Below are positions 1 through 6,495 of a stretch of DNA of 6,764 bases, piece after piece. Source of the DNA: an uncultured Opitutaceae bacterium. GTDB taxonomy: Bacteria; Verrucomicrobiota; Verrucomicrobiae; Opitutales; Opitutaceae. The stretch lies in the NCBI GenBank assembly GCA_946482625.1, contig CAMLSH010000217.1, forward strand, positions 1 to 6,764, in the 5' to 3' direction. The notes beneath the pieces are model-generated. The model was not told the DNA's origin and did no database searches. It saw nothing but the letters and a program-made list of their open reading frames with translations. Numbering within the stretch: the stretch's first letter is position 1; the number at the start of each line of letters is the position of its first letter. The translations under genes and the position numbers were made by a program.

Positions 1-1
1 C

Positions 2-712
2 GTGCTGCTCAACACGCGTGGACGCGGCGAAGTCGAAGTGGTGCAGGATGCCGATGCGCGGCTGCGCGCGGCTCTGGCTTCGGGAGACCTGAAGCTGCCA
101 CGCGGAGCGACTTATCGGTGGGTCGGCCGGTACGAACAGAAGTTGAAAGCGGACGCGACGCTGCGCTGGGTAATCGCTGCGTCGATGACGGTGATGGTCA
201 TCTTGATTTATATCGGCACGCGGTCGTGGTTGATCACGGCGATCATCATCTTGTGCAACGCGCTGGTGACGACGGCGGGCGGCTTTTTCTTTGTGTGGTT
301 GTGGGGCGCGGAGATGACGACAGCGGTGGTCGTGGGCTTCCTCGTGTTGCTCGGGGTGATGTTTAACGACGGCATCCTGCTGGGCACGTACATCCAAGAG
401 CAGTTCAAGGTACCGCCGAAAGACGTGGATGAAGTGCATCGGCGCGTATTCGTGGCTGGGTTACGGCGGCGGCGTCCGGCGATCATGACAAACGCGACGA
501 CGATGCTTTCGCTCATTCCGGTGCTTTGGGCGACGGGTCGCGGCGCGGAAGTGATGACGCCGATGGTGCTCCCCGTGGTGGGAGGAATGATCTTCGACGT
601 GATCTCGCTCTTCTCGGTGCCGGTTTTCTTCTCGTGGTACTGGGAATGGAAACTTTCCCGACGGGCCGTAGCCGAGACGCCGGTGCTGAAGGCCACGCGC
701 GCGGAGACGTGA
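2..712 (+). CDS. RND efflux pump, heavy-metal (CusA/CzcA-like) type, C-terminal fragment
   Basis: This is the last ~236 residues of an inner-membrane RND transporter; full-length family members have about 1,000-1,050 residues, so the gene starts upstream of the window and the first codon (GTG) is probably an internal valine. RND pumps use the proton gradient to export substrates through a tripartite complex with a periplasmic adaptor and an outer-membrane channel. Visible here are the end of the last periplasmic porter/docking part (about 1-50, ending WVGRYEQ) and five hydrophobic segments (about 54-72, 77-100, 107-130, 160-178, 185-211), fitting the last five of twelve helices. The stretch IPVLWATGRGAEVM (172-185) closely resembles the CusA-family 'LPILWGTGAGSEVM' signature, and RRRRPAIMT (155-163) matches the preceding conserved loop. 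Substrate (metal cation or other) cannot be decided, because the N-terminal helix with the diagnostic charged residues is missing. The 3' end faces the exosortase locus. Confidence 0.9.
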   Translation: MLLNTRGRGEVEVVQDADARLRAALASGDLKLPRGATYRWVGRYEQKLKADATLRWVIAASMTVMVILIYIGTRSWLITAIIILCNALVTTAGGFFFVWLWGAEMTTAVVVGFLVLLGVMFNDGILLGTYIQEQFKVPPKDVDEVHRRVFVAGLRRRRPAIMTNATTMLSLIPVLWATGRGAEVMTPMVLPVVGGMIFDVISLFSVPVFFSWYWEWKLSRRAVAETPVLKATRAET

Positions 713-718
713 GGGCGG

Positions 719-739
719 GTGGCTCGCTACAGGAGCCAC
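719..739. terminator. Inverted repeat between [15 protein letters not shown], weak terminator candidate
   Basis: A perfect 7-bp inverted repeat (GTGGCTC at 719-725, GAGCCAC at 733-739) with a 7-nt loop starts 7 nt after the RND pump stop codon. It also spans the last codons of the 30-residue minus-strand frame. Neither strand has a T-run after the stem, so if it ends transcription it is not a canonical intrinsic terminator. Confidence 0.3.
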
Positions 740-819
740 TGACCTAGAAGGCCGAGCGCGAGCAGAAGGGCGATGAAGGCGAGGGCGCGTTTTTCGCGGG
801 AGGTGAGTTGGAAGAGCAT
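727..819 (-). CDS. Putative 30-residue single-helix membrane miniprotein
   Basis: A short frame starts with ATG 57 nt after the exosortase stop codon, on the same strand, and ends at TAG. Its 30 residues have a charged N-terminus (MLFQLTSREKRAL) followed by an almost purely hydrophobic helix from about residue 13 to the end (AFIALLLALGLLGQWLL). That is the layout of a small N-in membrane-anchored protein, and also resembles the N-terminal anchor of larger secreted proteins such as ComEA-type proteins, so it may be a truncated remnant. It fills most of the 713-876 gap and would be the third gene of the exosortase locus. There is no recognisable ribosome-binding site, and no cysteine or sorting motif. 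The layout is visible in the sequence; that it is expressed is inference. Confidence 0.42.
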   Translation of the reverse strand: MLFQLTSREKRALAFIALLLALGLLGQWLL

Positions 820-876
820 GGGGCTGTAGCGAATAGTGGGTAGCGAGCAGGCGGGGGAGATCGGGAGCCGCTCAAG

Positions 877-2523
877 TTAAAGACCGAGGGGGTGGAGGCG
901 GGCGATGATGTCGGCGAGCAGGGGTTCGCGGGCGATTTTTTCCCACGGTTGGTTGCTGGAGATGCGGATGAAAAGCTGAGAGCCGTCGCGACGGAAACCG
1001 TAGCGGAGCGCGAGGCGGAGGAGTTTTAGCGGGGAGCCGAGTCCATCGTGGTGGATGACTCGTCCGTCATAGATATGCCAATACCAGACATGTTGCGGGT
1101 ATTGTTCGTGGGTGAAAAAACGGTGCTCCGCGGGTGGAAGCGTGCGGCCCGAGACGGAGAGTGTCTCGCGGGCGTTGGCGGTTGGAAGCGGTTCCCAGCC
1201 GGAGCCGGGCCAGCAAGCGTCGGGCGAGTGTGAGGCGACGAGGCTGACGGGAGCCTGGCCGGCGGGCCAGTAGGCGAGGTAGATCGTGATCTGCTCCTGG
1301 CCGGCGGTCGTAGTGCGTCCGTAGGTACGCTGGAACAGGTCCGTAGTTTTCAGCTGGGCGGAGAAGCGGTAGAGGTCGTCGCTGGTGACGATTTGCCAGC
1401 CTGGGATTTCGGCCGGGAGCAGGGCGGCGAGATCGGGTCGCGGCGTGTTCGTGGAGGGAGCGGGGCGGGTGTTGAGGATGAAGACGAGCGCGAGCGCGGC
1501 GGCGGCGAGAAGGCCGGATGTTAGGATGACCAACGGAGCGCGGACCGGAAGAATCGTTGCGGTGGGCGCGGCTGAGGAAGGCGAGGGTTGGAGTGTTTCG
1601 TCGGCTGACTCTGGACCTGCGCGGGTGTTTTTCTCGAGGAGTATTGCGAGACCTGCGAGCAGGGCGGCGGTGAGGCCGAGAACGGCGAAGCCGGTTGCGT
1701 CGTGCCAGGCACCGCCGATGTCGATGCCAGCGTTGGCGAGCAACGTGAGGGTGAGCGAGCGGGCGATGTTCATCGCGAGCGCGAGGAGCGGTGCGAGGAC
1801 GATGATGATTATCCGGTGACCGGTTGAGCGGACGAGGGCGGCGGAAAAAAAGAGTCCGGCGAAGATGCAGGAGATCAGGCTGCGGACGCCGCTGCAGGCT
1901 TCCTCAACGCCGACGGAAACCCTCGCCAGCTCGATGATGTTGCCGTTTTTAAGCGCCGGGATGCCGAGGGAATGGAGAGCGGACAACACGACGTCGGTGA
2001 CCCAGAGCTGGAGGCTTTGGGTGAGGCGCGTGTAGGTGCCGGGAGGGATGGGCGCGCTGAGTATCCAAAGAGCCATGGCAACGGTTGCGGGCCAGTTGAA
2101 GGGTACGGCGCGGATGTGTCGGTGGGCGGCGGCTATCCAAGCGGAGACGAGCAGCGCGCAGAGTGCGGCGCCGAGGAGAAAATTGACGAGCGCATGCGTC
2201 CAGCCGACGGCGGCGGCGTAGATGCCGGCGAGGGCCAGTAGGAGGAGGCCGGAGACGAGTGCGAGCGCGAGTGCGGCAGTCGTCAGCGAGCGGGCGGGGA
2301 GCCAGCGTTGGGTGCCGCGGGTGCGCGCTTCGTGGAGGAGGACCAGGAAAATCAGCGGGGCGAAAAGGCCGTGCGAGAGGTCGGGGTTGTTGAGCCATTG
2401 CGGCCAGAGATGGATGCACCAGCCGAGGAGGAATGCGCCGATCAGGAAGGCGCTGATGCGCGCGGCAACGGGGGGCGCCGAAAGCGGCGAAGGCGCGAGC
2501 GGTGCGGCGGGCGGGCGCGTCAT
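877..2523 (-). CDS. Exosortase with fused C-terminal EpsI domain
   Basis: Exosortases are multi-pass inner-membrane transpeptidase-like enzymes that recognise a C-terminal tripartite signal (short motif, hydrophobic helix, basic tail) on exported proteins and cleave or transfer them to the envelope. The 548-residue protein has about eight hydrophobic segments in residues 22-296. All three family active-site residues are present: Cys210 in [11 protein letters not shown], Arg255 in NIARSLTL and His274 in WHDATG. After a Pro/Ser/Ala linker (about 301-327) a further helix (328-350) leads to an EpsI-type soluble domain (about 362-548) with IPGW at 373-376 and [13 protein letters not shown] at 431-443, a typical EpsI block with His432 and Cys437. 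EpsI is often a separate protein beside EpsH; here it is fused. The ATG overlaps the upstream TPR gene stop in an ATGA (2520-2523), so translation is probably coupled. The exact subtype (recognised motif) cannot be told from this sequence. Confidence 0.95.
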   Translation of the reverse strand: MTRPPAAPLAPSPLSAPPVAARISAFLIGAFLLGWCIHLWPQWLNNPDLSHGLFAPLIFLVLLHEARTRGTQRWLPARSLTTAALALALVSGLLLLALAGIYAAAVGWTHALVNFLLGAALCALLVSAWIAAAHRHIRAVPFNWPATVAMALWILSAPIPPGTYTRLTQSLQLWVTDVVLSALHSLGIPALKNGNIIELARVSVGVEEACSGVRSLISCIFAGLFFSAALVRSTGHRIIIIVLAPLLALAMNIARSLTLTLLANAGIDIGGAWHDATGFAVLGLTAALLAGLAILLEKNTRAGPESADETLQPSPSSAAPTATILPVRAPLVILTSGLLAAAALALVFILNTRPAPSTNTPRPDLAALLPAEIPGWQIVTSDDLYRFSAQLKTTDLFQRTYGRTTTAGQEQITIYLAYWPAGQAPVSLVASHSPDACWPGSGWEPLPTANARETLSVSGRTLPPAEHRFFTHEQYPQHVWYWHIYDGRVIHHDGLGSPLKLLRLALRYGFRRDGSQLFIRISSNQPWEKIAREPLLADIIARLHPLGL

Positions 2524-4109
2524 TTTTTCGGCGCGGGTTCTTCTGACGTGGGAGAACTGGCGGACGCGGCGTGGGGTGTGGGCGTCGCGAGGCGCGCGCG
2601 CGGTGTCGGGGAGTCCGAAGCCGGCGGGGCGATGGCGCTGTCGGAGTCTGGGCGTTCGTAGCGGGCGAGCAGGGCGTAGTTGAGTTCCGGCGACAGCGGT
2701 TGGAGCGCTGGGAGAATCGTCTCGATGCGGGCGTTGCGGGTTGGCGTGAGGAAGAACGACTCGATTTGGGCGCGGTTGCGGAAGCGGGGGCCGGCGAGTT
2801 GTTGCACTGTGTCGGCGGCTTCTTTGAAGCGCGCGGGGTCTTGGTTCACGCCGGCGGCGGCGAGCAGGGCCATGGACGCGCTGTAGCCGGCGTCGTTGGC
2901 GGGCAGCGGATGTGAAGCGAGCGCGGTGAAAACACGGGCGAGGCGTGCGCGGTCGGGGTATTGGATGAGGTGGACGGCGAGAATTTCGCGGGCGACGGGA
3001 CCGGGTGGATTGGCGAGGAGGCGGTCGATCTCTGCGTCCACGACGTTTTCCCAGCCGAGCGCGGCGGCGGCTTCGAGCGACAGGGCGGCGCGATCTCGGG
3101 CGCCGAGGCTGGGAGCGGAGCGGAGGAGGTTGCGGGCGTCGGCCGCGAAACCCAGCGAGATGAGGCGGGAGATACGGAAGTAATCGAAATATGGCGACGC
3201 CACCGATGCGCCGATCAATGAGCGGCGGGCGACGGCGGCGGGACGCGTGCGGGCGATGAGTTCGAGTTGAAGCAAGGCGCGGGGAGCGGCAGGGAGTTCG
3301 GCGCTGGCGGCGAGGGTTTCGAGTTTTTCTATCGGAGCGCGGCGGAGGGCGAAGAGCAGGGCGTTTGTCCAGGCGGCCTCATGGACGGAATCGACGGTGA
3401 GGGCGGTGGTGGCGAGCGGGACGATGGTGGGGAAATCGCCACGGAGCAGGAGCGCTTGATACCAGGCGGTGGCGGTGACGGGGCGGCGTGCGGGGTGTTC
3501 GTGGAGGAGGCGCGCGTAGATGTTGTCGGAGAGTGTGGGCTGGGAGTGTTGATAGAGCAGCGCGAGTTTGAGCGCGGCGGGGTAGTTGGTGGGATCGAGC
3601 GCGTAGGCGAGCGTGAGGGATTTTTCGGCGTCGCCGATCTGGCCGCTGAGGAGGGCGCGGTCGGCGCGCTTTGCGAAATACTCGCTGCGGGCAAGGTCGA
3701 GGCGTGGCCAGTGCGGCGGATAGGCGATGGTCGCGTAGCTCACGGGGATGCCGATGACGCGTTGCAGCGTGAAATAGCCGAGCGTGGCGACGAGGTAGAG
3801 CGCGGCGGCGGTTCCGCCGTAGAGGAGAACGGCGCGGCCCCAAAACGGGCGCACGCCGGCGGTGTTAACGGAGCAACGGAGATCGCCGGAGGCAGTGCGT
3901 TGGAGGAGCGGGCAGACGCGGCGGAAACGTTCCTGACGATGCCAGGTGAGCGAGGCCTCGCAGGTGGTTTCGAATGCGCGGCCGGAATCGCTGGGGCTTT
4001 GGCACGGGCAGCGTCTGCGTCCACGACTCAGGCGGAAGCGGGTCTTGGCGGAGTTCCAGTAGAGCAGGCCCCAGGCGAGGCGGAAAAGGTCAGCGAGCCA
4101 GCCGATCAC
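2520..4109 (-). CDS. Membrane-anchored TPR-like protein with N-terminal Cys cluster, exosortase-linked
   Basis: This 529-residue protein has four parts. Residues 1-33 hold a hydrophobic/amphipathic stretch ([15 protein letters not shown]) followed by a very basic segment. Residues 34-79 contain five cysteines (C34, C36, C50, C66, C79; CPC then two single Cys and a final C), a possible metal-binding module. A transmembrane helix follows at about 92-114. Residues ~135-480 are helical and alanine/leucine-rich with TPR-like character (for example [28 protein letters not shown], which spans 159-186, and later helix pairs). The last ~45 residues are a Pro/Ser/Ala-rich tail, probably disordered. The basic N-terminus suggests N-in topology, placing the TPR part outside the cytoplasm, where the exosortase acts. 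The start is GTG: an in-frame TAA lies three codons upstream, leaving no earlier option. It is coupled to the exosortase by a 4-nt overlap. TPR proteins commonly accompany exosortases (PrsT in XrtA loci), but this one is not clearly PrsT. Its function is not known to me; a scaffold or substrate-handling role is inferred. Confidence 0.85.
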   Translation of the reverse strand: MIGWLADLFRLAWGLLYWNSAKTRFRLSRGRRRCPCQSPSDSGRAFETTCEASLTWHRQERFRRVCPLLQRTASGDLRCSVNTAGVRPFWGRAVLLYGGTAAALYLVATLGYFTLQRVIGIPVSYATIAYPPHWPRLDLARSEYFAKRADRALLSGQIGDAEKSLTLAYALDPTNYPAALKLALLYQHSQPTLSDNIYARLLHEHPARRPVTATAWYQALLLRGDFPTIVPLATTALTVDSVHEAAWTNALLFALRRAPIEKLETLAASAELPAAPRALLQLELIARTRPAAVARRSLIGASVASPYFDYFRISRLISLGFAADARNLLRSAPSLGARDRAALSLEAAAALGWENVVDAEIDRLLANPPGPVAREILAVHLIQYPDRARLARVFTALASHPLPANDAGYSASMALLAAAGVNQDPARFKEAADTVQQLAGPRFRNRAQIESFFLTPTRNARIETILPALQPLSPELNYALLARYERPDSDSAIAPPASDSPTPRARLATPTPHAASASSPTSEEPAPKK

Positions 4110-4222
4110 GAAGCGGAGTTAGCCGGGGACGCGGTTGTGCAGCAATGGGATTTCTGACGGACCGTTTCGAGCCACGCGAAATTTTCATGCGGGCACTGGC
4201 GGATCGCGGACGTATGACTAGC

Positions 4223-4250
4223 CTGACAACCCCTGTCCCTACTGTCTTAT
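4223..4250 (+). promoter_or_regulatory. Candidate sigma-70-type promoter, possibly giving a leaderless transcript
   Basis: CTGACA (4223-4228, 5 of 6 to TTGACA) and TCTTAT (4245-4250, 4 of 6 to TATAAT) are spaced 16 bp apart, just upstream of the redoxin gene. The -10 box ends 5 nt before the ATG at 4256, so transcription would start at or next to the start codon. No Shine-Dalgarno motif is present between 4228 and 4256, which fits leaderless translation. The region 4110-4255 is also the divergent regulatory gap for the minus-strand TPR-exosortase genes; I see no convincing promoter for those. Confidence 0.33.
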
Positions 4251-4255
4251 TCCCT

Positions 4256-4870
4256 ATGAAAAACATCCTGAAACTGTTCTCTGCCGCGGCCGTGTTGGCC
4301 GCTTTGACTGTGACGAGTGCGTTTGCCGGCGTTGAAGTTGGCCAGCCGGCCCCTGATTTCTCGCTCACGGATGTGAACGGGAAGACGCACAAACTTTCCG
4401 ACTATCGCGGCAAAACCGTGGTGTTGGAATGGGTGAACCCGGAGTGCCCGTTCGTGGTGAAACACTACGAGGGCAGCGGCAACATCCCTTCGCTTCAGAA
4501 AGCTGCGGCGGCGGATGGCGTGGTCTGGCTCTCGATCAACTCGGGCAAGGCGGGCGCGCAGGGCGATTTTGAGCCGACGAAAGTGTCGGATTGGTCGTCG
4601 AAGACGGGCGCGGCTCCGGCGGCGTATTTCCGCGATAGCGATGGCACCGTCGGCAAGATGTACGGCGCGAAGACGACTCCTCACATGTATGTGATCACCG
4701 CTGATGGCACGCTGGTGTATAACGGCGCGATCGACAGCATCCGTTCGACCAAGGTTGATGATATCGGCAAGGCGACGAACTACGTGACGGCCGCGCTGGC
4801 TTCTGTGAAGTCGGGGCAGCCGGTGGCGAAGGCGACGAGCGAGCCGTATGGATGCTCGGTGAAGTACTGA
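4256..4870 (+). CDS. Secreted peroxiredoxin-like / thioredoxin-fold protein (PRX_like1 type)
   Basis: The 204-residue protein begins with a clear Sec signal peptide (MKNILKLF, hydrophobic core, cleavage expected after AFA at 24). The mature part has the AhpC/TSA-redoxin start VGQPAPDFSLTDVNGK (27-42), the active-site region NPECPFVVKHY (61-71) with one cysteine (C64), and a cis-proline at 142 in KTTPHMYVI. The C-terminus is EPYGCSVKY, with C200 five residues from the end. The single N-terminal Cys followed by Pro-Phe, rather than CXXC, and the terminal GCS-V/I-K motif are typical of the PRX_like1 redoxin group; C64 would be the peroxidatic cysteine and C200 a plausible resolving one. The likely role is thiol redox or peroxide chemistry in the periplasm; the natural substrate is unknown. 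The frame stays open upstream with in-frame ATGs at 4187 and 4214, but these would bury the signal peptide, so 4256 is chosen. The gene is divergent from the TPR-exosortase locus. Confidence 0.9.
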   Translation: MKNILKLFSAAAVLAALTVTSAFAGVEVGQPAPDFSLTDVNGKTHKLSDYRGKTVVLEWVNPECPFVVKHYEGSGNIPSLQKAAAADGVVWLSINSGKAGAQGDFEPTKVSDWSSKTGAAPAAYFRDSDGTVGKMYGAKTTPHMYVITADGTLVYNGAIDSIRSTKVDDIGKATNYVTAALASVKSGQPVAKATSEPYGCSVKY

Positions 4871-4918
4871 ACGGATAGTAAGCTGATGAGCATGTACGCG
4901 TCGTTTGCGGGAAACGCG

Positions 4919-4955
4919 GACGGCGCGGATGCGGGGTGAGGGCACCCCGCCTACA
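4919..4955. repeat. Structured intergenic element, copy 1 (hairpin 4931-4950)
   Basis: A perfect 8-bp hairpin GCGGGGTG-AGGG-CACCCCGC (4931-4950) is preceded by GACGGCGCGG (4919-4928) and followed at once by CTACA (4951-4955). The same arrangement recurs at 6496-6530. It sits between the convergent redoxin gene and the 58-residue membrane protein gene, where it may also limit read-through, although no T-run follows the stem on either strand. It looks like a member of a dispersed REP-like family. Confidence 0.6.
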
Positions 4956-4978
4956 ACAGATCTCAGCTAAGCAATGCG

Positions 4979-5012
4979 AAACCGGGGCGCGCGTGGGCGG
5001 CTTCGGTTTTTT
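4979..5012 (+). terminator. Possible intrinsic terminator after the redoxin gene
   Basis: AAACCG (4979-4984) can pair with CGGTTT (5004-5009), and the second arm runs into six consecutive T residues (5007-5012). The 19-nt GC-rich loop is large and the T-run overlaps the stem, so this is only a fair candidate. It would stop transcription from the plus-strand redoxin gene just before the stop codon of the opposing 58-residue gene. Confidence 0.35.
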
Positions 5013-5016
5013 CGTT

Positions 5017-5193
5017 TCAGTTGCGCGTTGAGTGCTTCGGCCGGTCCAAGACAACGATCAGTAGCGTCGCCAGAGGCCCGAGTATGAGGCTTAGCAAAAA
5101 CCACCCAAGGCGGCTCCGGTTTTTGGTTTCGGCCAAGCCGGCGTTGATCAGGGCCAACGTTCCGATACCCACAAAAAATTCGGGGTGTCTCAT
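5017..5193 (-). CDS. Small two-helix membrane protein of unknown function
   Basis: The 58-residue protein starts MRHPEFF and contains two hydrophobic segments (about 7-19, GIGTLALINAG, and 30-49, GWFLLSLILGPLATLLIVVL), joined by the polar turn ETKNRSR and ending in a basic tail (RPKHSTRN). The layout K-x-RS-x(2)-GWF-x(5)-GP-x-A resembles a motif common in short bacterial membrane proteins, in which a 'KGRS...WFxLGxxxGPxA' core joins two helices. The start codon lies 11 nt after the phosphatase stop codon on the same strand, so the two are probably co-transcribed. The same frame stays open upstream into the phosphatase gene, but that extension is Arg/His-rich shadow sequence; ATG 5193 gives the sensible protein. 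No Shine-Dalgarno motif is visible. Function is not recognised. Confidence 0.72.
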   Translation of the reverse strand: MRHPEFFVGIGTLALINAGLAETKNRSRLGWFLLSLILGPLATLLIVVLDRPKHSTRN

Positions 5194-5204
5194 ACGTGGG
5201 AAGG

Positions 5205-5864
5205 TCAGGGATAATATTTCCGCCGGGCTTTGACCTGCACCAGGCGTTTTTCCGGCAGGATGTAGGCGGTGAGCTGTCCGCCCATGGCGCAGGCGGTGTC
5301 GATGCCGATGGACCATTTGAGCTTATAGACCTCGGGGCGCGGCGTGTGGCCGTAAACGACGAAGGGCGGACCGTTCCAGAGATCGGCCCAGGGCGGGGCG
5401 TCCTCGGCGTCGGCGCGTTTGCGGGGACGGCCGTCGGAATCGATGACTTGAATACGGGTGACGACGCTGGCGGGTTGTTTCTGCCAGGGCTCGTCGGGGA
5501 GAAAGCCGCCGTGGACGAAGACGGTGTTGAGTTCCTCCACGTAATGCGTGAGCGGCATTTGCTCGAGGTAGGCCCAATCGGACGGGCGCAGTTTTTTGTA
5601 GGTGTCTTCGTCGGTTTCCTTGAGGAACGCGGTGTCGCTGCTTTTGCGGAAGTTGAGCAGGCGCAACTCGTGGTTGCCGAGGAGGGAAATGGCGCGGTGT
5701 TCGCGGGCGAGGTCGATGACCTTGCAGGAGTCGGGGCCGCGGTTGACGAGATCGCCGACGAGGATGAGTTGATCCTCGGGTTGAAGCTCGAGGCGTTGGA
5801 GTAACTCGGAAAATTCGGCGTGGCAGCCGTGGATGTCGCCGATGGCGATGATACGTCCTTGCAT
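5205..5864 (-). CDS. PPP-family metallophosphatase (serine/threonine phosphatase / ApaH-like)
   Basis: The 219-residue protein has the complete PPP metallophosphoesterase signature in order: GDIHG at 9-13 (Asp10, His12), GDLVNRG at 37-43 (Asp38), GNHE at 63-66 (Asn64, His65), VHGG at 117-120 (His118), YGHTP at 171-175 (His173) and GIDTACAMGGQLTAY at 187-201. These residues form a dinuclear metal site that activates water for phosphoester hydrolysis. The length matches small bacterial PPP enzymes such as PrpA/PrpB (about 218 residues) and is shorter than E. coli ApaH (about 280), so either protein phosphatase or dinucleotide polyphosphatase activity is possible. It is cytosolic, with no signal peptide. 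The ATG is fixed by MQGRIIAIGDIHG. It is probably the first gene of a two-gene unit with the 58-residue membrane protein, and is divergent from the gene at 5925 across a 60-bp gap. Confidence 0.93.
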   Translation of the reverse strand: MQGRIIAIGDIHGCHAEFSELLQRLELQPEDQLILVGDLVNRGPDSCKVIDLAREHRAISLLGNHELRLLNFRKSSDTAFLKETDEDTYKKLRPSDWAYLEQMPLTHYVEELNTVFVHGGFLPDEPWQKQPASVVTRIQVIDSDGRPRKRADAEDAPPWADLWNGPPFVVYGHTPRPEVYKLKWSIGIDTACAMGGQLTAYILPEKRLVQVKARRKYYP

Positions 5865-5924
5865 GGAGCGGCGGACGGGAAATTGGCTAGCGTCAGGGGC
5901 GGCTACAAGTAAACAAGTGAACGA

Positions 5925-6455
5925 ATGGATCTGCCGTTACAGCCGCAAGCCCACCTGTGTTTTATCACGCAACAACCGTTTGTCGAAGGGCAGCGGGTCG
6001 CCAGTTTTCTGGTGCGCGGAAAAACGGGCGAGGTGATGCGGTATGACGTGCTCGAAACGGAGCGCGCGAAGTTCGAGCTCGAGGGTGTACTCGTGTGCAG
6101 CTGGGTGCGGGTGTTCAAGCCGCGCAAGGCCGGTGAAAACGCGGAGCGCGAGATGAAGCTGACGGCGGAGGCGCTGTTCTTGAACCTCGCCGATCCGGCC
6201 ACGGAGGTGACGCCGGAGAATACGCGGCTCGTGCAGTTCCTGGCGCTGATGCTGGAGCGGAAACGCGTATTGAAACCGAAGGGACGCAGTGCGGACGGCG
6301 CGAAGAACGTGTACGAACACGCGAAGTCAAAGCAGGTGTTTGAGGTGCCAGTGGGCGAACTGAGCCCGGAATTTTTTATCCAGGTGCAGGAGCAGCTGAG
6401 TGTGTTGGTGGGGCCTCCGAGTGGGGCGGGTGGGGGTGTGAAGGTGGGAGCGTGA
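5925..6455 (+). CDS. Conserved-looking protein of unknown function (176 aa)
   Basis: This soluble 176-residue protein has no signal peptide or membrane segment. Near the N-terminus is CFITQQPFVEGQRVASFLV (12-30), of the form C-x2-T-x2-PF-x2-G-x3-S-x-L. There is a Trp/Lys-Pro block (SWVRVFKP, 59-66), a helical stretch with LVQFLALMLERKRVLKP (102-118), and a C-terminal helix EFFIQVQEQLSVL (149-161), ending in a Gly-rich tail (GPPSGAGGGVKVGA). From memory this pattern (C..TG..F..G....S, then W...KP, then R..LAL.L.RKR.L) recalls uncharacterised proteins of Planctomycetes and Verrucomicrobia, but I cannot name a family. The single Cys does not make a complete zinc site by itself. It starts 60 nt from the divergent phosphatase start, without a Shine-Dalgarno motif, and converges with hisF. 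That it is a real gene is well supported; its function is unknown. Confidence 0.8.
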   Translation: MDLPLQPQAHLCFITQQPFVEGQRVASFLVRGKTGEVMRYDVLETERAKFELEGVLVCSWVRVFKPRKAGENAEREMKLTAEALFLNLADPATEVTPENTRLVQFLALMLERKRVLKPKGRSADGAKNVYEHAKSKQVFEVPVGELSPEFFIQVQEQLSVLVGPPSGAGGGVKVGA

Positions 6456-6495
6456 CGAAGGGGGCGGTGCTGAAATTGGGGTAAATGGGGGAGGC

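Noticed and set aside
1385..1819. A 144-residue plus-strand open frame inside the exosortase gene
   Set aside because: It has no domain or sensible composition and lies entirely within a well-supported gene whose catalytic motifs are on the other strand.
3267..4157. A 296-residue open frame on the plus strand, antisense to the TPR gene
   Set aside because: Its composition is Gly/Glu/Ala-heavy without domains, as expected for the opposite strand of an Ala/Arg-rich gene at high GC. The minus-strand frame has a coherent membrane/TPR layout and a 4-nt overlap with the exosortase gene.
3974..4255. Upstream extension of the redoxin frame to an earlier start
   Set aside because: The added residues are low-complexity Arg/Gly/Ser antisense to the TPR gene and would place the Sec signal peptide internally.
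4902..4916. Small hairpin CGTTT-GCGGG-AAACG after the redoxin stop
   Set aside because: A 5-bp stem is likely by chance in this composition and has no T-run; it adds nothing beyond the stronger hairpin at 4931-4950.
4247..4945. A 232-residue open frame on the minus strand, antisense to the redoxin gene
   Set aside because: It is extremely rich in Arg and His with no motif, a typical GC-rich shadow; the plus strand encodes a clear secreted redoxin.
877..5193. Search for a PEP-CTERM-like sorting substrate near the exosortase
   Set aside because: None of the visible proteins ends in a Pro-motif, hydrophobic helix and basic tail. The TPR protein ends in a disordered Pro/Ser tail, and the 30- and 58-residue proteins lack the motif.
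5874..5907. Possible third copy of the structured element (GACGG at 5874, GCGGCTACA at 5899-5907, similar overall span)
   Set aside because: The 8-4-8 stem does not pair at the expected position and the second CGG is missing; only a 4-bp TAGC/GCTA pairing is possible. At most a decayed copy.
5883..5909. TTGGCT and TACAAG as a promoter for the 176-residue gene
   Set aside because: Spacing is 15 bp and both boxes are poor matches; not distinguishable from chance.
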